A stretch of DNA of 64,000 nt from an uncultured Phycisphaerae bacterium (GTDB taxonomy: Bacteria > Planctomycetota > Phycisphaerae > Sedimentisphaerales > Anaerohalosphaeraceae): NCBI GenBank assembly GCA_937949545.1, contig CALEDR010000018.1:1-64000 (forward strand). The letters are read 5' to 3'. The notes beneath the pieces are model-generated. The model was not told where the DNA came from. It saw nothing but the letters and a program-made list of their open reading frames with translations, and searched no databases. How positions within the stretch are numbered: the stretch's first letter is position 1; every line of letters starts with the position of its first letter. Below, one piece after another: positions 18,666 through 27,453 of this stretch. Position numbers and translations under genes: made by a program.

Positions 18666-20459
18666 TCACACTTTCGCAATCGCGTTAAACTTGCAGGCAT
18701 CATAGCATTGCCCGCATTTGATGCACAGTTTCGGATCAATCGTATGTTTTTCTTTTCGATTTCCGGACACCGCATTGACCGGACAGACCCGCTTGCAGGC
18801 CCCACAGCCCACACAATTGTCCTGAACCACATAGGTCAGAAGGGCTGTGCATTCATGCGATCGGCACTTCTTCTGATGAATATGCTCTTCATACTCCTCC
18901 CGGAAATTCCGAAGGGTGCTCAGCACCGGATTGGGGGCGGACTGTCCCAGTCCGCACAGGGAGGCCTTCTGGATCATCGTGCCCAGCCGCTCGAGTTTCT
19001 CGATGTCGCCGGGGCGGCCCTGACCGCGGGTGATTCGGGTCAGAATTTCGAGCATCCGTTTGGTCCCTTCCCGGCACGGTGTGCATTTGCCGCAGGATTC
19101 ATCCTGGGTGAACTCGACAAAGAATCGGGCCATTCGAACCATACAGGAATCTTCATCAATCACAATCATCCCCCCGGAGCCCATAATCGAGCCGGCCTTG
19201 GCGAGCGATTCATAATCAATCTGCGTATCCAGATATTGTTCGGGAAGGCATCCGCCGCTCGGACCGCCGGTCTGAACGGCCTTGAACTTTTTGCCGTTGG
19301 GAATGCCGCCGCCGATGCCGAATACGATGTCCCGCAGCGTCGTGCCCATCGGCGTTTCCACCAGACCGGTATTGCGAACCTTGCCGGCCAGCGCAAAGAC
19401 CTTGGTGCCTTTGCTGGTAGCCGTACCGATGCGGCTGAACCAGTCGGCTCCGTCAATAATAATCACCGGAATATTGGCCCAGGTTTCAACGTTGTTAATT
19501 AACGTCGGCTTGCCGAACAGTCCGCTGACGGACGGATACGGGGGACGCGGACGGGGCATACCGCGGGCCCCTTCGATGGAGTAAATCAGCGCCGTTTCTT
19601 CCCCGCAGACAAAGGCGCCGGCTCCCAGGCAAATCCGAATATCAAAGGAAAAATCCGTTCCGAGGATTCGCTCCCCGAGAAATCCCTCCCGCCGGGCATC
19701 TTCAATCGCCTTTTTCAGCCGCTGAACCGCCAGCGGATACTCCGCCCGGATGTAAATGATGCCCTGACGAGACCCGATTGCATAGCCGCCGATAATCATT
19801 CCTTCCAGCACCGTATGCGGGTCCCCTTCAATCGCACTGCGGTCCATAAACGCCCCGGGGTCTCCTTCATCGGCGTTGCAGATGACATATTTCTCCGGAT
19901 CGGACTGTTTGGCAGTGTATTCCCACTTAAGCCCTGTGGGGAAACCCGCACCGCCGCGGCCGCGCAGACCGCTTTTCTTGACTTCTTCAATCACCTGCTG
20001 CGGGGTCATTTCCGTAAGCACTTTGGCCAGGGCCTCGTATCCCCGCATCGCCAGATAATCATCAATCTTTTCCGGGTCAATCACACCGCAATTGCGAAGG
20101 GCAATTCGCATCTGCCGGCCGAAAAACTCCGAATCCCCGAAAATCCGGAAAAACCGATTATACAAATGGTCCTCCTGAATAATCAGACGAGAAACCGGCC
20201 GGCCGTTCACCAGATGCTCCCGAACGATTTCTGACGCATCCTCCAGACGGAGATGACCGTACATAATATAGCCCGGATTGACAATCAGAATCGGTCCCTT
20301 GCCGCACATGCCCAGGCAGCCGCTCAGATGCATCTGAACATTCTGCTGGAGCTGCTGCCGCTGAAGTTCTTCTTCAAAAACCCGACGAAACTCCCTCGCC
20401 TGATTTTTCAGGCACCCGGAGCCGTCGCAAAACGTCAATTTATACTGCTTGTCCGACAC
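18666..20459 (-). CDS. hndC: NADH-binding hydrogenase subunit HndC (NuoF-like)
   Basis: Diaphorase subunit that oxidises NAD(P)H through FMN. Domains in order over 597 residues: an N-terminal [2Fe-2S] thioredoxin-like domain (CDGSGC, SGCLGMCGKGP); the NuoF core with GLRGRGGAGFP for nucleotide and FMN binding and SCGKCTPCREG for the N3-type [4Fe-4S] cluster; and a C-terminal two-cluster ferredoxin (CVGCGACKRVCP, CIKCGQCYDACK). This is the layout of bifurcating HndC/HydB proteins. The start is GTG at 20459 behind AAAGGAAC. It ends 8 bases before the hndD start. Confidence 0.95.
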   Translation of the reverse strand: MSDKQYKLTFCDGSGCLKNQAREFRRVFEEELQRQQLQQNVQMHLSGCLGMCGKGPILIVNPGYIMYGHLRLEDASEIVREHLVNGRPVSRLIIQEDHLYNRFFRIFGDSEFFGRQMRIALRNCGVIDPEKIDDYLAMRGYEALAKVLTEMTPQQVIEEVKKSGLRGRGGAGFPTGLKWEYTAKQSDPEKYVICNADEGDPGAFMDRSAIEGDPHTVLEGMIIGGYAIGSRQGIIYIRAEYPLAVQRLKKAIEDARREGFLGERILGTDFSFDIRICLGAGAFVCGEETALIYSIEGARGMPRPRPPYPSVSGLFGKPTLINNVETWANIPVIIIDGADWFSRIGTATSKGTKVFALAGKVRNTGLVETPMGTTLRDIVFGIGGGIPNGKKFKAVQTGGPSGGCLPEQYLDTQIDYESLAKAGSIMGSGGMIVIDEDSCMVRMARFFVEFTQDESCGKCTPCREGTKRMLEILTRITRGQGRPGDIEKLERLGTMIQKASLCGLGQSAPNPVLSTLRNFREEYEEHIHQKKCRSHECTALLTYVVQDNCVGCGACKRVCPVNAVSGNRKEKHTIDPKLCIKCGQCYDACKFNAIAKV

Positions 20460-20474
20460 AACAGGTTCCTTTCC

Positions 20475-20828
20475 CTAAATCACCCATTCCTGAATTATTT
20501 CGCCTTTTTTCAGATGCCGTTCAATGATTTCACGGGCTCGCTCGGGGGTCACCAGACCGTATTTAACCGGGACTTTGCCTTCCTCAACCACCTCCACCGT
20601 CGGCTCCAGGTTGCAGCGGCCGGCACAGCCCTTCTGGCTCAGATACACATCGGTTAATCCCTTCGCAATGGCATCCTGAAAAATCGCCATCACCTCCTTG
20701 GAGCCGGCGGCGATTTCACAGGTCGCCATCCCGACATAAACACGTTTGGTGGACAGGTACCCTTTGCTGATAATGCGGTTCACCGCTTCCGCACGCTTTT
20801 TTCGGATTAAATCCATCGGCGTAACCAC
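20475..20828 (-). CDS. hndB: Hydrogenase accessory ferredoxin-like subunit HndB
   Basis: A 117-residue thioredoxin-fold [2Fe-2S] ferredoxin-like subunit found next to hndC in NADP-reducing hydrogenases. Cysteines at about 37 (GMATCEIAAG), 68 and 72 (KGCAGRCNLEP) mark the cluster site, followed by EGKVPVKYGLVTPERA typical of the family. GTG at 20828 is preferred because AAAGGG lies upstream; the ATG at 20816 lacks a site. It begins 2 bases after the kinase stop, so the genes are co-transcribed. Confidence 0.88.
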   Translation of the reverse strand: MVTPMDLIRKKRAEAVNRIISKGYLSTKRVYVGMATCEIAAGSKEVMAIFQDAIAKGLTDVYLSQKGCAGRCNLEPTVEVVEEGKVPVKYGLVTPERAREIIERHLKKGEIIQEWVI

Positions 20829-20830
20829 GT

Positions 20831-22660
20831 TTAAGCCCTTTCAATATCAAAAATAAATGCGTTTCCTCCGCCCCTCGGCTCCACTCGAATCTGGCCGCCG
20901 TGGGCCTCTATAATCTGTTTGGTTATATACAATCCCAAACCGGTTCCTTTGACCTTCTTCTTGTCCGGATTGTCCAACCGGGAGAATTTCTTGAACAGCA
21001 TCGGCAATTCATGCGGTTCAATCGGACGACCGTCATTATAGACTTCTATCTCCACCCGCCCGTCCGGCACCCGGGCCGACAATTCGATTCGCCCCCCTTC
21101 GGCACCGTATTTGGCGGCATTGCTGATCAGATTATTAGCCACAATCTGGAGCAGGTCCGGATCGGCATTCACCCGCAAACCCGGATCAATCCGATTGACA
21201 ATGGACATCTGCTTATTTTCGAACATTTTCGAAAACGTCTGCACGGAAACATCCACAATATCCTTCCGCAGACAAACCGGCTGCTTGTTGATTTCAAGCT
21301 TTTCCCGCTCAATCCGGCTTAAGTTCAGAAACTTCTTGACCGTGGCGTCCAAATAATCCAGATTCCGGCAAATCGAATCAATGGCCCGTTTCTGCTTGAA
21401 ATTCAGCATCCCCAGCAGGCCGTCCCGCAGCGAATACGCATTGATGACGGCAGACGCCAGCATCCCTTTCAATTCATGAGCCACAAAACCGATTAGATCC
21501 AGATAACTTTTATTCAGTTCGGCCAGTTTTTCATTGCTGATTTTCAGAGACAGTTCCCGCTGCCGCAGCTGACCGCTCATTTCGTTGAACGACTTGGCCA
21601 GATGATCCAGTTCCTCCACAGAAGTCTCCGCCGGCACTTCATGGCCCCATTCTCCTTTGGCCAATCTTCGCGTAGCTTCCAGCAGCAGCGTAATCGGGTG
21701 CAGGATAGATCCCGTCAGAACAAAAGCGACAACACCCGCCAGCAGAAGAGCCGCCGAAACGGCCAGCAAAAACAGCAGCAGAATCTTGGCGACAATATCG
21801 GTCAGCTGTTCCTCCAGAATCCCGACATACAAAATTCCAATAATGTTTCCATCCAGGTCGCGAATCGGTTCATAAGCAGAACGGTACCAGTTGCCCACGA
21901 CTTCCGCCCGGTCATGCCAGCGCTTGCCCTCCCGAATGACACTGTCATAAACAACCTGGGAAACATACGTCCCCACAGCCCGCCGGCCTTCTTGATCCAG
22001 AACATTCGTGGCAATCCGGATGCCGTCCTGAAAAATAGTTACCGTCCCGACCGGTTTGCCTCGATATTGCTCGTCCCCGAAAACAAGAAGTCGAAGTTTA
22101 TCCACAAATGTATAATCCTGATTCACTAAACGGCCGCCGTAAATAACCCCATCCAGCTCGCCTTTTGAAGACAAAAGCGGCAAAGCATATTCTTTGACAA
22201 TTCCGACTTCAGTAAAAAGCTTCTCGTTCGTTGAACTCTTGATAGGAATTCGGGCTCTTTGCTGAACAGCCTCCGGCATCCGAGCTAATTCTTCCGGCCC
22301 GACTAATCTTGTCCCCCCCAGGGAAGTTCTGCTTTCAAGAACTTGCTGGACAATTCGGCTCGCGGAGATGGCGGCTTCATTCGATGATAAGCGGAAAAGA
22401 TAATCCAGATCCAGATTTTTTCTCAGGGTTTCAAGGTCTTGATTGTAGGAAACCAGCTTCATCCGAGTGCCGATATTCTCTATTTCACTGTTGTAAAACA
22501 GCCGAGCACTGTCCAAATAGCGGTTCACCTGTTTTTGGGTCCGCTCAAAAAGCTGCTGCTGAATGACCCAATATCCAAGGCAAAAAACACTGACTGCCAA
22601 GACGAGATTGACCGTCAGGAATGAGAACAGCAGACGATTTTTGAGGGTTTTAATTTTCAT
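20831..22660 (-). CDS. Cache-domain sensor histidine kinase
   Basis: Membrane sensor kinase, 609 residues: membrane segment at about 9-31, a large extracytoplasmic cache-type sensor domain to about 285 (KEYALPLLSSKGELDGVI and DGNIIGILYVGI are typical cache blocks), a second membrane segment at about 290-312, HAMP, then the kinase core. The phosphoacceptor is about His394 in FVAHELKG; the ATPase shows the N box (NNLISNAAKY) and G boxes (GTGLGLYI). Its ATG overlaps the rex stop by 4 bases, placing it in the hydrogenase operon. The signal it senses is unknown. The receiver at 15923 is its likely partner. Confidence 0.92.
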   Translation of the reverse strand: MKIKTLKNRLLFSFLTVNLVLAVSVFCLGYWVIQQQLFERTQKQVNRYLDSARLFYNSEIENIGTRMKLVSYNQDLETLRKNLDLDYLFRLSSNEAAISASRIVQQVLESRTSLGGTRLVGPEELARMPEAVQQRARIPIKSSTNEKLFTEVGIVKEYALPLLSSKGELDGVIYGGRLVNQDYTFVDKLRLLVFGDEQYRGKPVGTVTIFQDGIRIATNVLDQEGRRAVGTYVSQVVYDSVIREGKRWHDRAEVVGNWYRSAYEPIRDLDGNIIGILYVGILEEQLTDIVAKILLLFLLAVSAALLLAGVVAFVLTGSILHPITLLLEATRRLAKGEWGHEVPAETSVEELDHLAKSFNEMSGQLRQRELSLKISNEKLAELNKSYLDLIGFVAHELKGMLASAVINAYSLRDGLLGMLNFKQKRAIDSICRNLDYLDATVKKFLNLSRIEREKLEINKQPVCLRKDIVDVSVQTFSKMFENKQMSIVNRIDPGLRVNADPDLLQIVANNLISNAAKYGAEGGRIELSARVPDGRVEIEVYNDGRPIEPHELPMLFKKFSRLDNPDKKKVKGTGLGLYITKQIIEAHGGQIRVEPRGGGNAFIFDIERA

Positions 22661-23289
22661 TCAATTTGTCCGGTTTTCTGCATCGCATTGACAAAGTAAA
22701 TCAGGTTTTCCAGCTCGACTTCAAGATTAATGTTGTTAATAATGACCTTGTCCGCCCCTCGAAGCTGAATCGGAGCGAAATTCAGAATCCCCATGATCCC
22801 CGAGCGAATCATCAATTCGGAAACATGGTGAGCGGCAATATCCGGTACGGCCAGAATTCCGACCCGAACGGAGTTTTGCTTGACAAAATCGGCAAACTCC
22901 TCCAGCGGCAGAACCGGCAGTTCTGATCGCCGATTGATTTTTTCCGGGTCAATGTCAAAGGCCGCGACGATTTTAATTCCGCCCGATTCAAACCCTTTAT
23001 ACCGCATCAAGGCAGTTCCGATATTCCCCGCCCCTACTAAAACCACCCGCTGGAGCTCATTCTTTCCGAGGATCTCAAGGATTTTGGCAATCAGTTCATC
23101 AACACTGTAGCCCCCCCTTCGATTGCCCGTAATTCCAAAGAGGGAAAAGTCCTTGCGAACCTGAGAGGAAGTCACGCCGGCCGCATCCGCCAGATTGCCC
23201 GAAAAAACCTTCACAAAACCGAGGGCTTTTAGACGCTGAAGAGCACTTTTATAACGCGACAATCGAATTATGCATTTCTTGTTCACCAT
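22657..23289 (-). CDS. rex: Redox-sensing transcriptional repressor Rex
   Basis: Binds DNA when NADH/NAD+ is low and lets go when NADH rises. The 210-residue protein has an N-terminal winged helix (SSQVRKDFSLFG recognition region), the Rossmann loop GAGNIG at 86-91 with the following acidic strand (AAFDIDPEKI), and a C-terminal swapped helix. First gene of the hydrogenase operon. Two Rex-like palindromes lie upstream (23397-23435), so autoregulation and NADH-driven control of the hydrogenase are likely. Confidence 0.95.
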   Translation of the reverse strand: MVNKKCIIRLSRYKSALQRLKALGFVKVFSGNLADAAGVTSSQVRKDFSLFGITGNRRGGYSVDELIAKILEILGKNELQRVVLVGAGNIGTALMRYKGFESGGIKIVAAFDIDPEKINRRSELPVLPLEEFADFVKQNSVRVGILAVPDIAAHHVSELMIRSGIMGILNFAPIQLRGADKVIINNINLEVELENLIYFVNAMQKTGQIE

Positions 23290-23362
23290 GAACTTCCCCT
23301 TCTTTTCTTTTAGTTCTCCAAAAATAACATTTATGTTTCCTTACTTCTCATTACTTCATAAA

Positions 23363-23390
23363 AATATAAAATGATTAAAAAAGAAGTCAA
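23363..23390 (-). promoter_or_regulatory. Sigma-70 promoter of the rex-hydrogenase operon
   Basis: Minus-strand TTGACT (23385-23390), 16-nt spacer, TATATT (23363-23368). Strong match within an AT-rich region, about 75 nt before the rex ATG. Confidence 0.75.
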
Positions 23391-23396
23391 GAGTAT

Positions 23397-23435
23397 TTGA
23401 TATTTTTTTCACAACAATTTTTGCCTTTTTCACAA
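23397..23435. promoter_or_regulatory. Two tandem Rex-like operators
   Basis: Two 18-base sites with the Rex half-site TTCACAA lie at 23397-23414 (TTGATATTTTTTTCACAA) and 23418-23435 (TTTTTGCCTTTTTCACAA). By eye they match about 13 and 12 of 18 positions of the classical TTGTGAAATATTTCACAA form. Their 21-base spacing is two helical turns, so dimers would bind the same face. They lie directly upstream of the -35 rather than over it. Confidence 0.5.
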
Positions 23436-23472
23436 ATAAAAAATAATCGTATCTTTTATAAGGGCTTATCGA

Positions 23473-25017
23473 TTACAAATGATTCCAGGAGTGTCCTGTC
23501 TTTTGAATGAGCTGTTCGGCAGGGAGAATTGTGGATGTTCCGGATTTGTAAATAAATATATCCTCTTCTTGTGATTCCCATCTGTCCAAAACAGGTTCAA
23601 GGAGCTGCCATGCCAGAAAGATGCTGTCTTGACGTGTAAAAAGTGTCTGGTCACCAACCAAACAATCCAAAAGAAGATGCTGATAGGCCTCCGGCATTTG
23701 AAAACCAAAGATTCCCTGATAATCAACAGCCATTTCAAGCGTTGCAAGGTCCAGTTTCGAACCCGGTCTTTTGGCCTGAAACTGCAGAAAAATGCCCTCC
23801 TGCGGTTGAATTTGAAATCTGAGGATATTCACGGGGTTGGGTGTTATCGAAACCGATTGCCGAAAGAGAAGGTGAGGAACAGATCGGAAATAAACGACAA
23901 TCTCGGTCAGCTTTTGCGGAAGACGTTTGCCTGTCCGCAAATAAAAGGGAACCCCATTCCAACGCCAATTCTCAATCATAATGCGAGCTGCCACAAACGT
24001 CTCCGTCATGGAGTCCGGCCGGATCCCTTTCTCCTCCCGATACCCACAGACAGCTTTGCCGTCAATCTCCCCGGGACCGTATTGAGCACGAACCACGGAA
24101 GGGTTCGAAGGCTCTGCCGATAACGGAGCAATCGAGCGCAGCACTTTGGCCTTTTCATCCCGAACGGCCTCGGCACTCAGCGAACTGGGAGGCTCCATGG
24201 CAACCAGAGACAAAATTTGGAGCATGTGGTTTTGAAACATATCCCGCAGGGCCCCCGTCTGGTCATAATAGCCCCCTCGATGCTCCACGCCGATAGACTC
24301 GGCGATTGTAATCTGGACATGGTCGATATAATTGCGGTTCCAAATGGGCTCAAACAGACTGTTGGCAAACCGAAAAACCAGAATATTCTGGACTGTATCT
24401 TTGCCGAGATAATGATCCAGCCGATAGATTTGGGATTCATGAAAGCAGCGATGCAGGACCCGCTCCAGCTCCGCTCCGGAGGCCGTATCTGTGCCGAACG
24501 GCTTCTCCAGAACCAGTCGTATCTGCTGAAAGCGTCCTGTGGAAGCTGGACAGGTCAGTTTGGTTTCCGCCAGCCGTTCAACGATCGGTTTAACCACATT
24601 CGGCGGCACAGCCAGATAAAACAAACGCACCCCCTCGATGTTGAAGCGGCTGTCCAGATCCGTCAACCGCCGCTGAAGTGTTTCATAGAGGTCGTTGGAC
24701 TGATAATCCCCCGCCGCATAAAAACACCGTTCCAGAAAAGCCGCTTTTGAAGAAACCTTCCCGGCTGTTTCTGCCGGGAGATTTTTCTCAATGCCCGCCC
24801 GAAACGACTCATCGGTCATCTCCGTCCGTCCGCAGCCGAGCAGATAAAATGACTGACTCATCAGGCCGGAGGAAAAAAGGGCATACAGACTCGGATACAG
24901 TTTCCGATGGGCCAGGTCTCCGGAAGCCCCAAAGACGACAACAGAAGAAGGACCGGCGGCCGTTTCCACGCAGAAAATAGGACCGCTTTCCTGAAGTTTG
25001 GGAACAATTTTTTCCAT
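23473..25017 (-). CDS. zwf: Glucose-6-phosphate 1-dehydrogenase
   Basis: Oxidises glucose-6-phosphate to 6-phosphogluconolactone, producing NADPH for biosynthesis and for reductive peroxide defence. 514 residues with the coenzyme loop FGASGDLAHRKLYP near residue 29 and the active-site signature YRLDHYLGKDTVQN. The family's conserved C-terminal blocks (FYLRTGKRLP) are present. It follows the rubredoxin gene by about 75 bases in the same direction and ends 184 bases before rex, so it is separate from the hydrogenase operon. Confidence 0.96.
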   Translation of the reverse strand: MEKIVPKLQESGPIFCVETAAGPSSVVVFGASGDLAHRKLYPSLYALFSSGLMSQSFYLLGCGRTEMTDESFRAGIEKNLPAETAGKVSSKAAFLERCFYAAGDYQSNDLYETLQRRLTDLDSRFNIEGVRLFYLAVPPNVVKPIVERLAETKLTCPASTGRFQQIRLVLEKPFGTDTASGAELERVLHRCFHESQIYRLDHYLGKDTVQNILVFRFANSLFEPIWNRNYIDHVQITIAESIGVEHRGGYYDQTGALRDMFQNHMLQILSLVAMEPPSSLSAEAVRDEKAKVLRSIAPLSAEPSNPSVVRAQYGPGEIDGKAVCGYREEKGIRPDSMTETFVAARIMIENWRWNGVPFYLRTGKRLPQKLTEIVVYFRSVPHLLFRQSVSITPNPVNILRFQIQPQEGIFLQFQAKRPGSKLDLATLEMAVDYQGIFGFQMPEAYQHLLLDCLVGDQTLFTRQDSIFLAWQLLEPVLDRWESQEEDIFIYKSGTSTILPAEQLIQKTGHSWNHL

Positions 25018-25092
25018 TCGCCGCTTCCCCCGGCCGTTTCAAGGGAAAAAACCCCCAGAACATTTCTTAGGGCTTTTCTCAACACCCCATCA

Positions 25093-25254
25093 TCAGCGAA
25101 CTTCTTCAAATTCTTCTTTGCCGGCACCGCACTCCGGACAGACCCAGTCTTCCGGCAGGTCTTCGAATGCCGTTCCGGGCTGAACACCGTTATCCGGGTC
25201 TCCCTTTTTGGGGTCATAAATATAACCGCACATCAGACAGCGATACTTTTTCAT
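25093..25254 (-). CDS. Rubredoxin
   Basis: A 53-residue iron-only electron carrier, identified by direct translation: [19 protein letters not shown] at the start and [13 protein letters not shown] near the end, giving the four CxxC cysteines that hold one iron. Typically donates electrons to rubrerythrin or flavodiiron proteins, both encoded 5-8 kb upstream in the same direction. It sits between the unknown 151-residue gene and zwf. Confidence 0.93.
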   Translation of the reverse strand: MKKYRCLMCGYIYDPKKGDPDNGVQPGTAFEDLPEDWVCPECGAGKEEFEEVR

Positions 25255-25285
25255 CGTAAACATCCTTTCGAATCAAAAAACCGTT

Positions 25286-25741
25286 TTAATCAAAGAGAAC
25301 CCGTACCAGGTCCTCGGGTTCCAAACGATAAGAAGCCCCCTTTCCTTCAAAAAACCCGTGGGCCTCAATCAGGTGGATATTCAAATCCGACCAGACAATC
25401 TCGCGTCCCGTATCGAGGCGGCGGCAGACAGTCAGCCGTTTGGGAAAACGGCCCGGATGCGGCCACGGACAGATCAGTCCCCCCTTCCACTCTTCACAGT
25501 GGACCTCAAATTTTCCCTCCAGCTGAACGGAACTGCCCAAAGCGGCGGATGCCGCTTCCGTCAGCATCCGCATCCGTTCGGCAATCTGAGCCGCTGTTTT
25601 GCCCAGCCGTTCCAGACAGGCGGCATCCTCCCGAATTACTTCCTCCGGCGGGCGCGGATCATCCCCCATAAACCCGCCGGCAGCAAGCTTGGAGCTTCGG
25701 AGCAGTTTTTCCAATCGAATGTCCGAAGGCGAACGCTTCAT
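25286..25741 (-). CDS. Conserved-looking protein of unknown function after nqrF
   Basis: A 151-residue soluble protein starting at the ATG at 25741, 9 bases after the nqrF stop and so probably in the nqr operon. N-terminal basic and helical part; the C-terminal half has alternating strands with two Cys (VHCEEW, LICPWPH) and an acidic end. No signal peptide, membrane span or metal motif that I can name. Codon use matches its neighbours. It could be an Nqr assembly or electron-transfer accessory, but that is only a guess from position. Confidence 0.65.
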   Translation of the reverse strand: MKRSPSDIRLEKLLRSSKLAAGGFMGDDPRPPEEVIREDAACLERLGKTAAQIAERMRMLTEAASAALGSSVQLEGKFEVHCEEWKGGLICPWPHPGRFPKRLTVCRRLDTGREIVWSDLNIHLIEAHGFFEGKGASYRLEPEDLVRVLFD

Positions 25742-25750
25742 ACCCTCTCT

Positions 25751-26854
25751 CTATGCAAATTTATCATAATAAATCTTCTCGTCGGGTATCCCCATCTGCC
25801 GGAGGACCCGCATGGCCGCTTCAATCATACCTGGACCGCCGCACAGATACCCCTCCCAGCCGTCCAGCCGTTCAAAACTGCGCTGAACCGCTTCAGTCAC
25901 CAGCCCGGTCTGACCGGACCAGCGGCTTTCGGAAGCCGGCTTGGCCACTACCGGCACAAAACGAAAGTTCGGCAGGGCCTGCTCAAATGCCTTCATTTCA
26001 TCCAGCAGACACAAATCCTCCATCCGGTTTCCGCCGAAAAAGAAGACCGTCTGACGGCCGTCAGCGGCATGTTTCATTTGCCAAAGAATCGAGACAAACG
26101 GCGCTAGGCCGCTGCCGCCGGCAATAAACAGTTTCGGTGTCTGCGTATCCCGAAGATAAAAATCGCCGAAAGGCCCGGTAAAGGAAACAGGGTCACCCTC
26201 GCGAAGGTACTCAAAGCACCAGGTGGTACAAATGCCTTTCGGGACACGGCGGATAATCAAATCAATCCGTCGATTCTCGAGCGGATCGGAGGCGATGGAA
26301 TACGCCCGCGATACTTCTTCCCGGCTGCCCTTATAAGGCGGACAGCGAAGCTGAACATATTGGCCGGCTGTAAATGAAATCGTCTCCGGCTCGGTCAGTT
26401 CAAAGGTAAACCGCTTCATATCATAAGTCAGATCTTCGATTCGGCTGCATCGGGCCCGATACTGATGCATCCGGAAGAACTCCTCCGGAATTTCAATCGC
26501 CAGCGGCCCGCGCACTTTGACCTGGCAAGACAGCCGGACGCTGGCCTGCTGCTCCCGTTGAGTCAAAAGCGGTGTTTCCGTCGGCAGGAGCGGCCCGCCG
26601 CCTTCGAGGACCTTCACTTTGCACACACCGCAGGTGCCCCGCCCGCCGCAGGCACTTGGAATAAAAATCTTCTTTTCCTGCAGAGACAACAAAAGAGATT
26701 TTCCGCCCTGAACCGTCTCTTTTCGGGAACCGTTCAGGGTCACCTCGCAGGGACCGTAGTTTGAAATCATCCCTTCACAGAGAATCAAAACCAGCGTCAA
26801 GAACGCTGCCACGGTACTGACCGCCAGAACATCTCGGATAATCTCAAGCACCAT
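25751..26854 (-). CDS. nqrF: NADH:quinone reductase (Na+-translocating) subunit F
   Basis: Entry point for NADH electrons in the Nqr sodium pump. 367 residues: an N-terminal membrane anchor (about 5-27), a plant-type [2Fe-2S] ferredoxin domain with Cys69, Cys75, Cys78 and Cys110, then an FNR-like domain with RAYSIAS for FAD and [12 protein letters not shown] and [10 protein letters not shown] for NADH. The ferredoxin-FNR fusion separates Nqr from Rnf, which uses RnfB/RnfC. Its start codon touches the nqrE stop. Confidence 0.94.
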   Translation of the reverse strand: MVLEIIRDVLAVSTVAAFLTLVLILCEGMISNYGPCEVTLNGSRKETVQGGKSLLLSLQEKKIFIPSACGGRGTCGVCKVKVLEGGGPLLPTETPLLTQREQQASVRLSCQVKVRGPLAIEIPEEFFRMHQYRARCSRIEDLTYDMKRFTFELTEPETISFTAGQYVQLRCPPYKGSREEVSRAYSIASDPLENRRIDLIIRRVPKGICTTWCFEYLREGDPVSFTGPFGDFYLRDTQTPKLFIAGGSGLAPFVSILWQMKHAADGRQTVFFFGGNRMEDLCLLDEMKAFEQALPNFRFVPVVAKPASESRWSGQTGLVTEAVQRSFERLDGWEGYLCGGPGMIEAAMRVLRQMGIPDEKIYYDKFA

Positions 26855-27453
26855 CAGGACAGCACCCCTGTAAAGCCGATAAAAGCCAATGCCATCAGGC
26901 CCGCTATAATCAGAGTAATTCCAGGCCCCTGAAGCCCTGCCGGAACCCGGGATTCACTAAACCGCTGACGAATTCCCGCCATGGCCAGGATGGCCAGAAG
27001 CCAGCCCAGCCCGCTGCCGAAACCGTACCCGATGGTCACAATCAGGGAATACTCACGGATGACCATAAAGAGCGAGGCGCCCAAAATCGCACAGTTCACT
27101 GTAATCAGCGGCAGAAAGATGCCCAGATTCTGATAGAGCCGCGGTGAAAATCGGTCCAGAATCATCTCCACAACCTGCACAAACGCCGCAATGATGATAA
27201 TAAACAGAATAAATCGGAAAAACTCCAGCCCCAGCGGAACCAGAATCCAGTGATAGGCCATCCAGTTCAGCAGACAGGTAAACGTCATCACAAAGACTAC
27301 CGCCCCGCCCAGCCCGGCGGCGGTTCGCACTTCGCGGGATACGGACGTAAACGGGCACATCCCCAAAAATGTTGTCAGCAGGATGTTGTTGGTAAACACT
27401 GCGGCAAAGCAAACCACAACCGCCTGCCAGATTTCCGCGCCAAGACCGTTCAT
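26854..27453 (-). CDS. nqrE: Na+-translocating NADH:quinone reductase subunit E
   Basis: Integral membrane subunit, about six helices in 199 residues. Conserved NNILLTTFLGMCPF near the start and a GFGSGLGWLLAI block near residue 150, as in NqrE/RnfA, which share a membrane-embedded iron site with NqrD. Overlaps nqrD by 4 bases. Confidence 0.93.
   Translation of the reverse strand: MNGLGAEIWQAVVVCFAAVFTNNILLTTFLGMCPFTSVSREVRTAAGLGGAVVFVMTFTCLLNWMAYHWILVPLGLEFFRFILFIIIIAAFVQVVEMILDRFSPRLYQNLGIFLPLITVNCAILGASLFMVIREYSLIVTIGYGFGSGLGWLLAILAMAGIRQRFSESRVPAGLQGPGITLIIAGLMALAFIGFTGVLS

Noticed and set aside
16936-18705. A 589-residue rightward open frame antisense to hndD
   Set aside because: hndD has complete Fe-S and H-cluster motifs on the other strand; this frame has none.
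16867-20459. hndA-C-D as parts of respiratory complex I (NuoE-F-G)
   Set aside because: The large subunit has the H-cluster motifs of [FeFe] hydrogenase and no other nuo genes are near.
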